Assembly (NCBI RefSeq): GCF_001429285.1
Contig: NZ_LMJJ01000003.1
Span: 144,662 to 208,661 of the forward strand
Direction: 5' to 3'
Length of the DNA: 64,000 nt
Source: Ensifer sp. Root278
Lineage (GTDB): Bacteria; Pseudomonadota; Alphaproteobacteria; Rhizobiales; Rhizobiaceae
Positions 8,608 through 16,438 of the stretch are shown here, in pieces (the stretch's first letter is position 1; every line of letters begins with the position of its first letter). The notes beneath the pieces were generated by a model, which saw nothing but the letters and a program-made list of their open reading frames with translations, searched no databases and was not told where the DNA came from. The position numbers and the translations under genes are program-made.

Positions 8608-9495
8608 CGCTCAGATTCGATCTACGACGATAGCCCAGCGGAGCAGTACCAGTTTCCAAGCCAATATCTTGGACGGGTGCGGGCCTGTCTTGGCGATTGG
8701 ATCATCTACTATGAGCCACGCAAGGTTGCGGCGACGCGAGGCTACTTCGCTGTTGCGAAGGTGGCCGAGGTCATCCCAGACCCGAAGGCACCGGGCATGT
8801 ATCTCGCGCTCATCGAACCGGGTAGCTATCTCGACTTCATCAATCCGGCTCCTTTCAGCGGAACAGAAGGTGTGGTTGAGCGCGGCGTTCTAAACGAAGA
8901 GGGCAGGATATCGGGCAGGGCGCAGTCTGCGGTAAGGCCTATTTCGAGCGCGGACTTCAATCGCATTGTGGGCATTGGGCTCAATGAACAAGAGCCAGAG
9001 TTGCCCCGGACCGGAGAATTGGACGCCAGGATCTCCGTTGAAGGATTTGGTGAAGGCGCTCAAACGCCGTTCGTGTTCGAGCAGGAGCGCAATCGCGTCA
9101 TGCAGCTATCGTCGCGGATTGTTCGTGACCGATTGTTCCGCCGCCTCGTCGTTCAGGCCTACGACAAACGCTGCGCAATCACTGGCTTGAAGCTCATCAA
9201 TGGCGGAGGACGCGCCGAAGTCGATGCAGCCCACATTCGGCCCGTCGAGGTGAATGGACCCGATATCCTGACCAATGGCATCGCCCTTTCGGGCACCGCG
9301 CACTGGATGTTCGACCGTGGCCTGATAAGCCTTTCCGATGACCTCGACATTCTGGTTTCCAGACACGCCAACGATCCAGATAGCATCCAAGGGCTGATCA
9401 ACAAGACTGGGCGCGCGATCGTGCCAACGCGGGCGTTTGAACGGCCACATCCGCATTTCCTGCGCTGGCATCGGGAGAATTGTTTCAAACAATAA
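8584..9495 (+). CDS. HNH endonuclease with N-terminal PUA/EVE-like domain
   Basis: A 303-residue protein. The C-terminal part (about 190-280) is an HNH_2-type nuclease: YDKRCAITGLKL, then VDAAHIRPVEVNG, DILTNGIALSGTAHWMFDRGLI. The N-terminal 150 residues (GVFIHRSDSIYDD, LGDWIIYYEPRK, GYFAVAKVAEVIPDP) look like a small beta-barrel of the PUA/EVE type, which in restriction enzymes can read modified bases. A modification-dependent restriction enzyme is therefore plausible but unproven. No partner methyltransferase is nearby. The start ATG lacks a strong ribosome site. It lies divergently from the recombinase fragment, within a run of nuclease genes. Confidence 0.8.
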   Translation: MGFGVFIHRSDSIYDDSPAEQYQFPSQYLGRVRACLGDWIIYYEPRKVAATRGYFAVAKVAEVIPDPKAPGMYLALIEPGSYLDFINPAPFSGTEGVVERGVLNEEGRISGRAQSAVRPISSADFNRIVGIGLNEQEPELPRTGELDARISVEGFGEGAQTPFVFEQERNRVMQLSSRIVRDRLFRRLVVQAYDKRCAITGLKLINGGGRAEVDAAHIRPVEVNGPDILTNGIALSGTAHWMFDRGLISLSDDLDILVSRHANDPDSIQGLINKTGRAIVPTRAFERPHPHFLRWHRENCFKQ

Positions 9496-9523
9496 TGATG
9501 AAGGCGAAGGGGGACTCGTCGCT

Positions 9524-9540
9524 AGCGGTTCGAGTCCGCT
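9524..9540 (+). other. tRNA T-arm-like sequence (possible attachment-site scar)
   Basis: AGCGG-TTCGAGT-CCGCT forms a perfect 5-bp T-stem with a canonical 7-nt T-loop. There is no matching acceptor 5' strand about 70 nt upstream and no CCA end, so this is not a tRNA gene. Integrative elements often leave such 3' tRNA fragments. Chance is also possible. Confidence 0.3.
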
Positions 9541-9620
9541 CGAGACCTTCGACTTCAACTTTCACTTTGCATTTTTCGAAGGCGAGGCAAGACTGGTCCG
9601 CTTTGCTGACAAAGGCGTCA

Positions 9621-10115
9621 CTAGGCGTGAGGCAGGTCTCTCCATCTTATCTTCAGGAGAGATTTCGCCGTTTTGGGAAGCTTCGAGCGATCGACCATCC
9701 GCGATGAGACTTCAAAGTCCGCGTTGATCTTCACGACGAGCAGCTTGCTAAAGTTTCCTGATACCTTCACGAAAACCTCGTCTTTGGATTTGAATGGCGT
9801 GATCGTTTTGATCTCAACGTGATCGTTGCCAAGCCGACCGTCGGCACCCTGCGCGTAGTTCTTGTTCAGCTTTATTCCGTAGGTGATGGCGCCGAAGAGT
9901 TCTCCTATGTCTCCGTACACATTGAGATGACGACCTGTCTCAAGGTGGTAGCTTTCTGCCAGTGACAAGAGCTCCTGAAAATACCGGATCAAAGACCTGA
10001 TTGCATTGGGATATTTGGCGCGCCACTCCTGGTATCGGAGCTGTTCTTCCACGTCGGACCAGGAAACCCACTCGCCGTCGTCATAGAAGGCTCTATCCCA
10101 GATATCAGCATCCAT
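9621..10115 (-). CDS. PD-(D/E)XK-like nuclease-domain protein (DUF6998-like)
   Basis: A 164-residue protein. After an N-terminal helical region comes a GELFGAITYGIKL helix, followed by DGRLGNDHVEIKTITPFKSKDE. The acidic helix, Asp, then V-E-I-K is the typical core of restriction-endonuclease-like folds, and the arrangement resembles DUF6998 domains. Its start has a good ribosome site (GAGGTGAAG). It begins 10 nt after the stop of the preceding minus-strand gene, so the two form an operon. The function is probably nucleic-acid binding or cleavage in defence. The substrate and any partner dependence are unknown. Confidence 0.6.
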   Translation of the reverse strand: MDADIWDRAFYDDGEWVSWSDVEEQLRYQEWRAKYPNAIRSLIRYFQELLSLAESYHLETGRHLNVYGDIGELFGAITYGIKLNKNYAQGADGRLGNDHVEIKTITPFKSKDEVFVKVSGNFSKLLVVKINADFEVSSRMVDRSKLPKTAKSLLKIRWRDLPHA

Positions 10116-10125
10116 TCTTCACCTC

Positions 10126-10989
10126 TTAGATATTCGACCTTCTCGACCCCGCCCTTGCGATTTTATGATCGACCCATGCAGAAAGGCCGTTCCAAAGTTC
10201 ATGGTCTCGGCCGAGGTGACAAGCGATTGCAATGATCTGTTGGTAGGAGATCGGCGTGATTGCCGCTTGGACAGCGAGACTGGGATCCACCAGGCCTCGC
10301 TTTACCTTCCGCGCCGTCGGGAAACTGGGGTGATCGGCAAAGGCTGCGAGAGCTGCTGCTTGAAGGTTGCGGTGCTTGCCTATCGCTACCGCCAGCACTG
10401 CGTTGCGCATCCACTGATAGGCGTCTCCCTTAAATGGGCAGGGCGTATGATCAACGCCCGGATCGAGCGCAAAAACCTCAGGGATGTATTCCCAGTACCG
10501 AGTGCCCTTGCCTGTAAGAGCGCAATGCGCGCGCACGCCGTTACCAGGGTTGATTTGGTCAGCATAGCTTCCGTTGCATTGTCGTTCGCCCGAGCGCGAC
10601 ACAGCCGTTTGGCTACATTGTCCTCCGGGTTCGGTGAATTTGCACTCGATAACGAGCGCAGCCATCGAGCCGACGGCAAACACGTCGACTTGCGTGGGCC
10701 TCGGTTCTCCTAGCATCCGATCGCTATCCGTCCACTCGAGTGTTATCGCCCATGGACCGCCCGGTGCCACTCCCACACGCTCGGCTATGACGTCGAGGAT
10801 GCGGTCGCGATCGGTGCTCATCTTGAGTGTGCCGAACACGTCGATTGCGATGGCTTGCGACGAATGCGCCTTGTGTGCCTGAATTTGATTGGCTCGGTCA
10901 CGGTGCCAAGGGAATGCACTCCAGTCCTCGATCGCTCCGTGGCTGGCCGGAAACAGATTGTCGCGAACTGCCTCGAAATCGGAGATCAT
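10126..10989 (-). CDS. PD-(D/E)XK-like protein (PGN_0703-like nuclease domain)
   Basis: A 287-residue protein with no signal peptide. The segment PTQVDVFAVGSMAALVIECKF (about 95-115) gives the D...E-x-K pattern of PD-(D/E)XK nucleases. It is followed by a Cys/Tyr/Gln segment (QCNGSYADQINPG) and an ALTGKGTRYWEYIPEVF strand region, resembling the uncharacterised PGN_0703-type nuclease domain. It is the upstream gene of a two-gene operon with the 164-residue nuclease-like protein. The companion suggests a two-component restriction or abortive-infection module. The family has little experimental work that I can name, so the call rests on motif pattern. Confidence 0.6.
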   Translation of the reverse strand: MISDFEAVRDNLFPASHGAIEDWSAFPWHRDRANQIQAHKAHSSQAIAIDVFGTLKMSTDRDRILDVIAERVGVAPGGPWAITLEWTDSDRMLGEPRPTQVDVFAVGSMAALVIECKFTEPGGQCSQTAVSRSGERQCNGSYADQINPGNGVRAHCALTGKGTRYWEYIPEVFALDPGVDHTPCPFKGDAYQWMRNAVLAVAIGKHRNLQAAALAAFADHPSFPTARKVKRGLVDPSLAVQAAITPISYQQIIAIACHLGRDHELWNGLSAWVDHKIARAGSRRSNI

Positions 10990-11079
10990 CTCGGGGCTGC
11001 CTCAATTCCATCAAGCCAATGCGATGTGTTCCTCCAATGGAAGTGGCTCGACCGTGCAGGCATTCGTGATGAGCGCGCG

Positions 11080-11829
11080 TTAGGTGACACTCGGCTTGTC
11101 CACCAACTTTTCGACCAAGCGCCTGAGTTCCGACGGGGTCGTTTGGCCAGCCACGACCTCGTAGTACCCGATCCCGGCGCGTCGCAGCGCCTCCTTCTTT
11201 ACCGCGTCACGCGCGGCCGCGGCGCCTTGATGGTGCGCTCCGCCCTGGTATTCGATGACGTGCCGCGGTTGGCAATTGCTGTCTACGAGCAGCAGATCGA
11301 CACGCTTGGAGTTGATGCAACGGTAGGCGTCTGGGTCGGTGCTTCGGAGGATCTCGCCCAGTGAAACCTGAGCCATTACCTGCCAAGAAGGATTGCAGCC
11401 GATTACGATGCTGTCGAGTTCCCGAAACACCCGGGCCTCGCTCTTATTCAGCAACGGCTGAATATTGAAATCCGAGCGCATCACGATACGCAGTTGATCG
11501 GTGGCGTCGACCGGCTTCGATGGCTCCGTAACTGGCATCTGTTGCCAAGGTCCCACTACAATGCGCTCGTGGCTGCGCCTTTCCTCCCAGCGTGATCTGT
11601 TTTTCTCCCGCCACGCCTGCTTTCTCATCGTGGCTAGGAACTGCTCAATGGCCATGCCGATCAGGAGGCCGATAAACAGCACGGCGATCAGCAGTTCAGG
11701 CTTTTCGAAGTCTGCAACGGTTATACTGCCCGAAGCGACTACTGCGGCCGCTCCGATGATTAGCCAAGGCGCTGCGAACAGCACCGACCTTTGGCGATAT
11801 TGCATGCCCCTCTCCAGATTTCCCGCCAA
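11080..11829 (-). CDS. Membrane-anchored DUF2726 (PD-(D/E)XK-like) protein
   Basis: A 249-residue protein. Residues about 15-60 contain two hydrophobic segments (VLFAAPWLIIGAAAVVA and LLIAVLFIGLLIGMAIEQFL), giving an N-terminal membrane hairpin. A basic linker follows. The C-terminal domain begins at LLNKSEARVFRELD and contains VDLLLVDSNCQPRHVIEYQG and KKEALRRAGIGYYEV, the DUF2726 pattern with a restriction-endonuclease-like core (D...E-Y-Q in place of E-x-K). Such proteins may act on nucleic acid near the membrane. It stands 90 nt upstream of the PGN_0703-like gene on the same strand and may be co-transcribed with it. An ATG at 11805 is an alternative start. Confidence 0.7.
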   Translation of the reverse strand: MAGNLERGMQYRQRSVLFAAPWLIIGAAAVVASGSITVADFEKPELLIAVLFIGLLIGMAIEQFLATMRKQAWREKNRSRWEERRSHERIVVGPWQQMPVTEPSKPVDATDQLRIVMRSDFNIQPLLNKSEARVFRELDSIVIGCNPSWQVMAQVSLGEILRSTDPDAYRCINSKRVDLLLVDSNCQPRHVIEYQGGAHHQGAAAARDAVKKEALRRAGIGYYEVVAGQTTPSELRRLVEKLVDKPSVT

Positions 11830-12114
11830 GATAGTAGAACGCTCGGAGGACGCGCGAAAAGTCGCCCAAAAGGATTAGGTTCCGCGGGACGCAGAGCCAG
11901 CAGCTATCGCATGCGAAAGCCTGCGCGGAAGGTTCGCGTCCCTTCAAGAGCCTGGCGACTTTTTGCGTTTGAAACACGTGCCTATAGCTTTCGGCCAGCG
12001 AGACTGGGCGAGAAGCAGGATTGCACTGTTCATTTTGTGACCAAACCAGCGAAGCTTTTCAAAGCCGCAGTCCGCGAAAGGCAGGTCTCCATCGAAATGG
12101 GGATCAAAAACCTG
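11830..12114. other. Intergenic region between the nuclease block and the GntR-controlled operon
   Basis: No convincing coding frame is seen on either strand. The region probably carries the promoter of the minus-strand DUF2726 gene at its left end. At its right end it leads into the promoter and operator of the transketolase operon. Confidence 0.4.
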
Positions 12115-12142
12115 TTGCATAGTTGCCGCTTTCCTATATCTT
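12115..12142 (+). promoter_or_regulatory. Putative promoter of the transketolase operon
   Basis: TTGCAT (12115-12120) and TATCTT (12137-12142) are separated by 16 nt, resembling sigma-70 -35 and -10 elements. The proposed GntR operator begins inside the -10 element, so binding there would block initiation. Confidence 0.4.
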
Positions 12143-12156
12143 ATAACTTATAAGTT
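12140..12156. promoter_or_regulatory. Putative GntR operator, site 1
   Basis: Two tandem CTTATAA heptamers (12140-12146 and 12147-12153). The perfect palindrome AACTTATAAGTT lies at 12145-12156. The same 14 bp (CTTATAACTTATAA) occurs at 21161-21174 upstream of the other transcription unit of this module and beside the divergent GntR gene. This is strong circumstantial evidence for a regulator site. Confidence 0.6.
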
Positions 12157-12177
12157 AGAAACAGCGGGAGCAATTCC

Positions 12178-13077
12178 TTGTCAGTGCGACAGACACCAGG
12201 CGGCCACCTTTTGGTGGCGCGCAGCCATGAACTATTGTCCGACGAACAGCTTGCCTTCCTTCATGAGCGCGCGCGCTTCATCAGGCTCGAGACGCTTCGG
12301 TTGATCTCGATCGCCAAAGTGGGCCACTACACCTCGGTCTTCTCCTGTGCTGAGATCTTTGCGGCGCTCTATTACGATGTGATGCGGCTTCGAAAGGGCG
12401 AGCCGGCCTGGACCGACCGGGACCGCTTCCTGATGGGCAAGGGCCATGCGGCCGTTGGGCTTTTCCCCATTCTCGCCGATCTCGGCTTCTTCGATCCCGC
12501 ATGGCTTGAAAGCTACACGCGGCTCGGCAGCCCCCTCGGCGATCACCCTGATATGACGAAGGTCCCCGGCGTCGATTTCAGCTCCGGGTCTATCGGTCAT
12601 GCCCTGTCGAACGGCGTCGGCATGCTGCTTGGCGCGCGCTTCCAGCAGCGTGATTTCAATGCCTTCGTCCTCCTCGGCGACGGGGAAATGCAGGAGGGCC
12701 AGGTCTGGGAAGCCGCCTTGTCCGCCGCCTCGCACAATCTCTCCAACCTGATCGCCATCGTCGATCGCAACGGCTACCAGCTCGACGGCAAGGTCGACGA
12801 CGTCATGGCGATAGAACCGCTTGATGAGAAATGGCGCGCCTTCGGCTGGGAGGTTCACACCGTCGACGGCCATGACCTTGAGGCGCTGACGACGCTGCTG
12901 CGCGCCGTGAAGGCCGACCGTGCTCGCACAAAGCCGTGCTGCATCATCGCCCGCACCGTGAAGGGCAAGGGCATCGACTACATGGAAACCGAACCCGGTT
13001 GGCATCTCGGCTATCTCGGTGCGGAAGATGAGGCCAAGGCCCGCGAAACGATCATGAACACGGTAATTTCCCAATGA
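12178..13077 (+). CDS. Transketolase-like TPP enzyme, N-terminal subunit
   Basis: A 299-residue protein matching the N-terminal (diphosphate-binding) half of transketolase. GKGHAAVGLFP is at about 87-97. The thiamine-diphosphate motif starts at GDGEMQEGQVWEA (167) and ends at the conserved Asn of HNLSN. It needs the downstream subunit to form the active site. It would move a two-carbon ketol unit between sugar-like substrates in the cytoplasm. The start is TTG at 12178, with GGGAG 7 nt upstream. It is the first gene of an operon and overlaps the next gene by 4 nt (ATGA). The neighbouring aminotransferases and amidase suggest an unusual amino-sugar-like or aldehyde substrate rather than the pentose phosphate pathway. 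Confidence 0.9.
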   Translation: MSVRQTPGGHLLVARSHELLSDEQLAFLHERARFIRLETLRLISIAKVGHYTSVFSCAEIFAALYYDVMRLRKGEPAWTDRDRFLMGKGHAAVGLFPILADLGFFDPAWLESYTRLGSPLGDHPDMTKVPGVDFSSGSIGHALSNGVGMLLGARFQQRDFNAFVLLGDGEMQEGQVWEAALSAASHNLSNLIAIVDRNGYQLDGKVDDVMAIEPLDEKWRAFGWEVHTVDGHDLEALTTLLRAVKADRARTKPCCIIARTVKGKGIDYMETEPGWHLGYLGAEDEAKARETIMNTVISQ

Positions 13078-14051
13078 CCCAACTGCTTTCCAAGGACTCG
13101 TGGCAGTACCGCGAGATCAACCGCCGCGCGCCCTCGCTCCCCACGCTGTCGAATGCGCTCATCGCCCTTGCCGACGCCGGCCATCCCGTCATGGCGGGCA
13201 CGGCCGACCTGCAATATTCGAACGGTCTTTCCGGTTTCGCCCAGCGCTATCCCGAGCGTTTCGTGCAGTTCGGCATTTCCGAGCAGAACATGGTCTCGGC
13301 TGCCGCCGGTATGGCGACGACCGGCGTCATTCCCTATGTGGCGACCTTCGCCTCGTTCCTCGCGCTTTTGTGCTGCGAGCAAATCCGCATGGATGTCGCC
13401 TATTGCAAGCAACCGGTTCGCCTGATCGGGCATCACACCGGCATTTCGCTAGGCTTCTACGGGACGTCCCATCATGCGACCGAAGACATTGCCATCATGC
13501 GCAGCATTGCCAACCTCGCCGTCGTGTCGACGGCGGATGGGCCGGCGCTCGATGCAGCCCTCAGGGCGACCGTCGACTATCCGCTCCCCATCTATTTCCG
13601 CATCCACCGCGGGCACGATCCGGTCGTCTACGAGAACGGCGTCGCATTCGAACTCGGCAGGGCGATCGTACACGGCATCGGCAAAGACATCACGATCATA
13701 GCAGCGGGCTATCCCGTGCATGGCGCCAAGCGCGCGATGGAGGAGCTGAATGCCGCAGGCCATTCCGTCGGGCTAATCGACATGCATTCGATCAAGCCGC
13801 TCGACGAGGATGCGATCCTCGAGGCCTCCGCCCGTTCGAAAGTCATCCTGACGGTCGAGGAGCACAACATCCTCGGCGGGCTCGGCGCGGCCGTCGCCGA
13901 AGTGTTGGCCGAAAAGGGCAGGGGCGCCCGCCTCGTCCGGCACGGCATCCGCGACGAATACAGCCTGATCGCACCCCCCACCCATCTCTACAGGCACTAC
14001 CGCCTGGACGGCGACGGCATCCGGGCCGTGGCGCTCGAGAGCATTGCGTAA
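13074..14051 (+). CDS. Transketolase-like TPP enzyme, C-terminal subunit
   Basis: A 325-residue protein carrying the pyrimidine-binding and C-terminal domains of transketolase. The catalytic Glu of the FGISEQNMVSAAAGMA motif is about residue 70, and the C-terminal VEEHNILGGLGAAVAEVL segment is typical. Together with the preceding gene it makes a split transketolase, an arrangement used by several sugar-degradation clusters in bacteria (for example apulose and sulfoquinovose pathways). The true substrate here is unknown. The start overlaps the stop of the N-subunit, which ensures equal synthesis. The next gene follows after 11 nt. Confidence 0.9.
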   Translation: MTQLLSKDSWQYREINRRAPSLPTLSNALIALADAGHPVMAGTADLQYSNGLSGFAQRYPERFVQFGISEQNMVSAAAGMATTGVIPYVATFASFLALLCCEQIRMDVAYCKQPVRLIGHHTGISLGFYGTSHHATEDIAIMRSIANLAVVSTADGPALDAALRATVDYPLPIYFRIHRGHDPVVYENGVAFELGRAIVHGIGKDITIIAAGYPVHGAKRAMEELNAAGHSVGLIDMHSIKPLDEDAILEASARSKVILTVEEHNILGGLGAAVAEVLAEKGRGARLVRHGIRDEYSLIAPPTHLYRHYRLDGDGIRAVALESIA

Positions 14052-14062
14052 GGAGAATGCCG

Positions 14063-15361
14063 ATGTCGAACAACGAAACGATCGCCGCGCGCGCGGAAGC
14101 CGTCATACCCGGCGGCCTGTTGAGTCCTAGCCGGCGCCTCGGCGCGCCGATCGCCTTCGCCAGGGCCGAGGGAGCCTATCTCTACGATGCCGATGGCAAC
14201 CGCTACACCGACTATCACTGCGCCTTCGGTGCCAATGTGCTCGGCCATCGACCGCCCGCCGTCGCTGCCGCGATTGCCGAGACGGCCGAAAACCTCGACC
14301 TGATCGGTGCCGGCGTGCTGGAGCTGGAGGTCGAGGTGGCCGAACTCCTCGTGAACGTGATCCCCTGCGCCGATCAGGTGGCATTTTGCAGCAGCGGCTC
14401 GGAGGCAACCTACCATGCCCTGCGTCTCGCCCGCGCCTATACGGGGCGCAAGCAGATCATCAAGTTCCAGGGCGGCTACCATGGCTGGCACGATTATGTC
14501 GCCATGAACGGCCAGTCGAGCCGCCAGATGATCGGCTCCTACGACCCAATGTCCGACGGCATGCTGTTTGATGCCGCCCGCCACACCGCCATCCTGCCCT
14601 ATAACGATGCCGGTGCCGTCGAGGACTACATCCGTAAAAACCCCGGCGAGGTCGCGGCGATCATCGTCGAGCCTATCGCGCACAATATGGGCGCGGTCAT
14701 CGCCGAGAGGCAGTTCCTTTCCGACCTGCGCCGGATCACCGCCGAGCACGGTGTTGTCCTCATCTTCGACGAGGTGATCACCGGTTTCCGGCACGCGCTT
14801 GGCGGCTACCAGTCGATCGTCGGCGTCACGCCCGACCTTTCGACCTTCGGCAAGGCCGCAACGAGCGGCTATCCGATCGGCATTGTTGCTGGCCGGCGCG
14901 ACATCATGGAGCGGGTGGGCCGCACGGGCGAGGGCGCCGTCTTCATGGGTGGCACGTTCAACGGCACGCCGTCCTCGATGGCGGCCGTAAAAGCGACGAT
15001 TGAGGAGCTAGCGAGACCGGGCGTCTACGAGCGGCTGTTCGAGCTTGGCGCCTATCTCCGCGGCGAGATAGACGGCATCATAGCGCGGCACGGCCTGAAG
15101 GCGCAGGCCGCCGGTTTCGGCTCGGTCTGGCTCGTCTACTTCTTTGACGGCGAGTTCCGCCAATACACGGACCTCCTGCGCAACGACAACAATCTCGACA
15201 TGCGCTTCCGGCGGGCGCTGATCGCCGGCCGGCAGGTCTTCCAGCCGCTTCAGCTCAAACGCCTTTACCTCTCGCTGAGTCACGATCGCGCCGTCATAGA
15301 CGACACGCTCGAACTCATCGACACGACCATGGCCGGCCTCGCGCGTTCCGCCGCGGCCTGA
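14063..15361 (+). CDS. Class III aminotransferase, glutamate-1-semialdehyde-aminomutase-like
   Basis: A 432-residue PLP enzyme. SSGSEATYHALRLAR (about 110-124), KFQGGYHGWHDY, IFDEVITGF with the PLP-contacting Asp236, and STFGKAATSGYP with the Schiff-base Lys264 place it in the GSA aminomutase-like branch of class III. As it lies in a catabolic operon, it more likely transaminates or shifts an amino group on a substrate of this pathway than serves heme synthesis. The ATG at 14063 is chosen over the ATG at 14057, because AGGAG at 14051-14055 is 7 nt from the former and only 1 nt from the latter. Confidence 0.88.
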   Translation: MSNNETIAARAEAVIPGGLLSPSRRLGAPIAFARAEGAYLYDADGNRYTDYHCAFGANVLGHRPPAVAAAIAETAENLDLIGAGVLELEVEVAELLVNVIPCADQVAFCSSGSEATYHALRLARAYTGRKQIIKFQGGYHGWHDYVAMNGQSSRQMIGSYDPMSDGMLFDAARHTAILPYNDAGAVEDYIRKNPGEVAAIIVEPIAHNMGAVIAERQFLSDLRRITAEHGVVLIFDEVITGFRHALGGYQSIVGVTPDLSTFGKAATSGYPIGIVAGRRDIMERVGRTGEGAVFMGGTFNGTPSSMAAVKATIEELARPGVYERLFELGAYLRGEIDGIIARHGLKAQAAGFGSVWLVYFFDGEFRQYTDLLRNDNNLDMRFRRALIAGRQVFQPLQLKRLYLSLSHDRAVIDDTLELIDTTMAGLARSAAA

Positions 15362-15398
15362 TCTTTCAAACCTGCTCTCAAAGATAAAAGGGGAACCC

Positions 15399-16427
15399 AT
15401 GAGAACTCGGTTTTTTGCGATGATGACGAGTGCCACACTCGTCGTCGCGTCTCCAGCGCTGTCACGCGACCTGACCGTCGTCGGCTTCGGCGGCGCGACA
15501 CAGGAAGCGATGCGCGAAACGCTCTTCAAGCCTTTTCAGGAGAAAGCCGGCGCGCCGCTACTGGAGGAATCCTATACGGGCGGCATCGCCAAGGTGAAGG
15601 CCATGGTCGAGACGGGCACGACCACCTGGGATGTCGTTCAGATGGACGAGAACGAGATGATCCTCGCCTGCGACCAGGGTCTGCTGGAGCCATTCGATTG
15701 GGCCAGTCTGCCGAACAGCGCCGAGATCATCGAGCCGGCCAAGTCCGATTGCGGCGTCGGCGCCTTCGTCTGGTCGAAGATCCTCGCCTATGACGGCGAC
15801 AAGACGAGCGGCGTCACGTCCTGGGCGGATTTCTGGAACCTTGAGAAATGGCCGGGAAAGCGCGGGTTGCGCAAGCAGGCGCGTATGACGCTTGAAGTTG
15901 CCCTGCTCGCCGACGGCGCAAAGCCCGAGGAGCTTTACGGAATCCTTGCGACCAAGGAAGGACAGGACCGCGCCTTTGCCAAGCTCGACGAGATCAAGTC
16001 GAGCATCCAGTGGTGGGAGAGCGGCGCTCAGCCGATGGAATGGCTGGCCTCCGGCGAGGTGACGATGACCTCCGCCTATAACGGGCGCGTCATCGCCGCA
16101 AACCAGCAGGGACGGCATTTCAAGATGTCCTGGACCAACCAGCTCTATGCAATGGACTTCTGGGCCATTCCGAAGGGCGGAAACAGGGATCAGGCGTTCC
16201 GCATCGTCAACTTCATGACCAGCCCCGACCCGCAGAAGGCCTTTGCCGAGAAGATGGTCTACGGCGTGACCAATGCCAAGGCGATGGACAGCATCTGCGC
16301 CGACATCAAGCCGCAGCTTCCGACGGCCGAGGAGAACATGGCGGGTGCGCTTGCCGTCAGCACGCCGTTCTGGGTGGATCACGAAGAGGAACTTCAGCAG
16401 CGCTTCAACCGATGGGTTGCACAATAA
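15399..16427 (+). CDS. Polyamine-type ABC transporter substrate-binding protein (first of a tandem pair)
   Basis: A 342-residue secreted protein with a signal peptide of about 22 residues (MRTRFFAMMTSATLVVASPA). It belongs to the PotD/PotF-like group of extracellular solute-binding proteins: DLTVVGFGGATQEAM at the mature N-terminus, then WDVVQMDENEM, CGVGAFVWSK, WPGKRGLRKQ and FAKLDEIKSSIQWW. It delivers the substrate to the permeases encoded just downstream. It is strikingly similar to the next gene (shared EGQDRAFAKLDEIKSSI), so the pair arose by tandem duplication. The ligand is unknown, but family members bind amines and amino-acid-like compounds. Confidence 0.88.
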   Translation: MRTRFFAMMTSATLVVASPALSRDLTVVGFGGATQEAMRETLFKPFQEKAGAPLLEESYTGGIAKVKAMVETGTTTWDVVQMDENEMILACDQGLLEPFDWASLPNSAEIIEPAKSDCGVGAFVWSKILAYDGDKTSGVTSWADFWNLEKWPGKRGLRKQARMTLEVALLADGAKPEELYGILATKEGQDRAFAKLDEIKSSIQWWESGAQPMEWLASGEVTMTSAYNGRVIAANQQGRHFKMSWTNQLYAMDFWAIPKGGNRDQAFRIVNFMTSPDPQKAFAEKMVYGVTNAKAMDSICADIKPQLPTAEENMAGALAVSTPFWVDHEEELQQRFNRWVAQ

Positions 16428-16438
16428 GGGAGGATGTC

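Noticed and set aside
9500-9560. A tRNA gene around the TTCGAGT loop
   Set aside because: No anticodon or D-arm and no complementary acceptor strand upstream. Only the T-arm is present.
13100-14056. Extension of the GSA-aminotransferase-like frame upstream through the transketolase C-subunit gene
   Set aside because: The residues before 14057 are Arg/Pro-rich shadow sequence of the transketolase gene. AGGAG at 14051-14055 supports a start at 14063.
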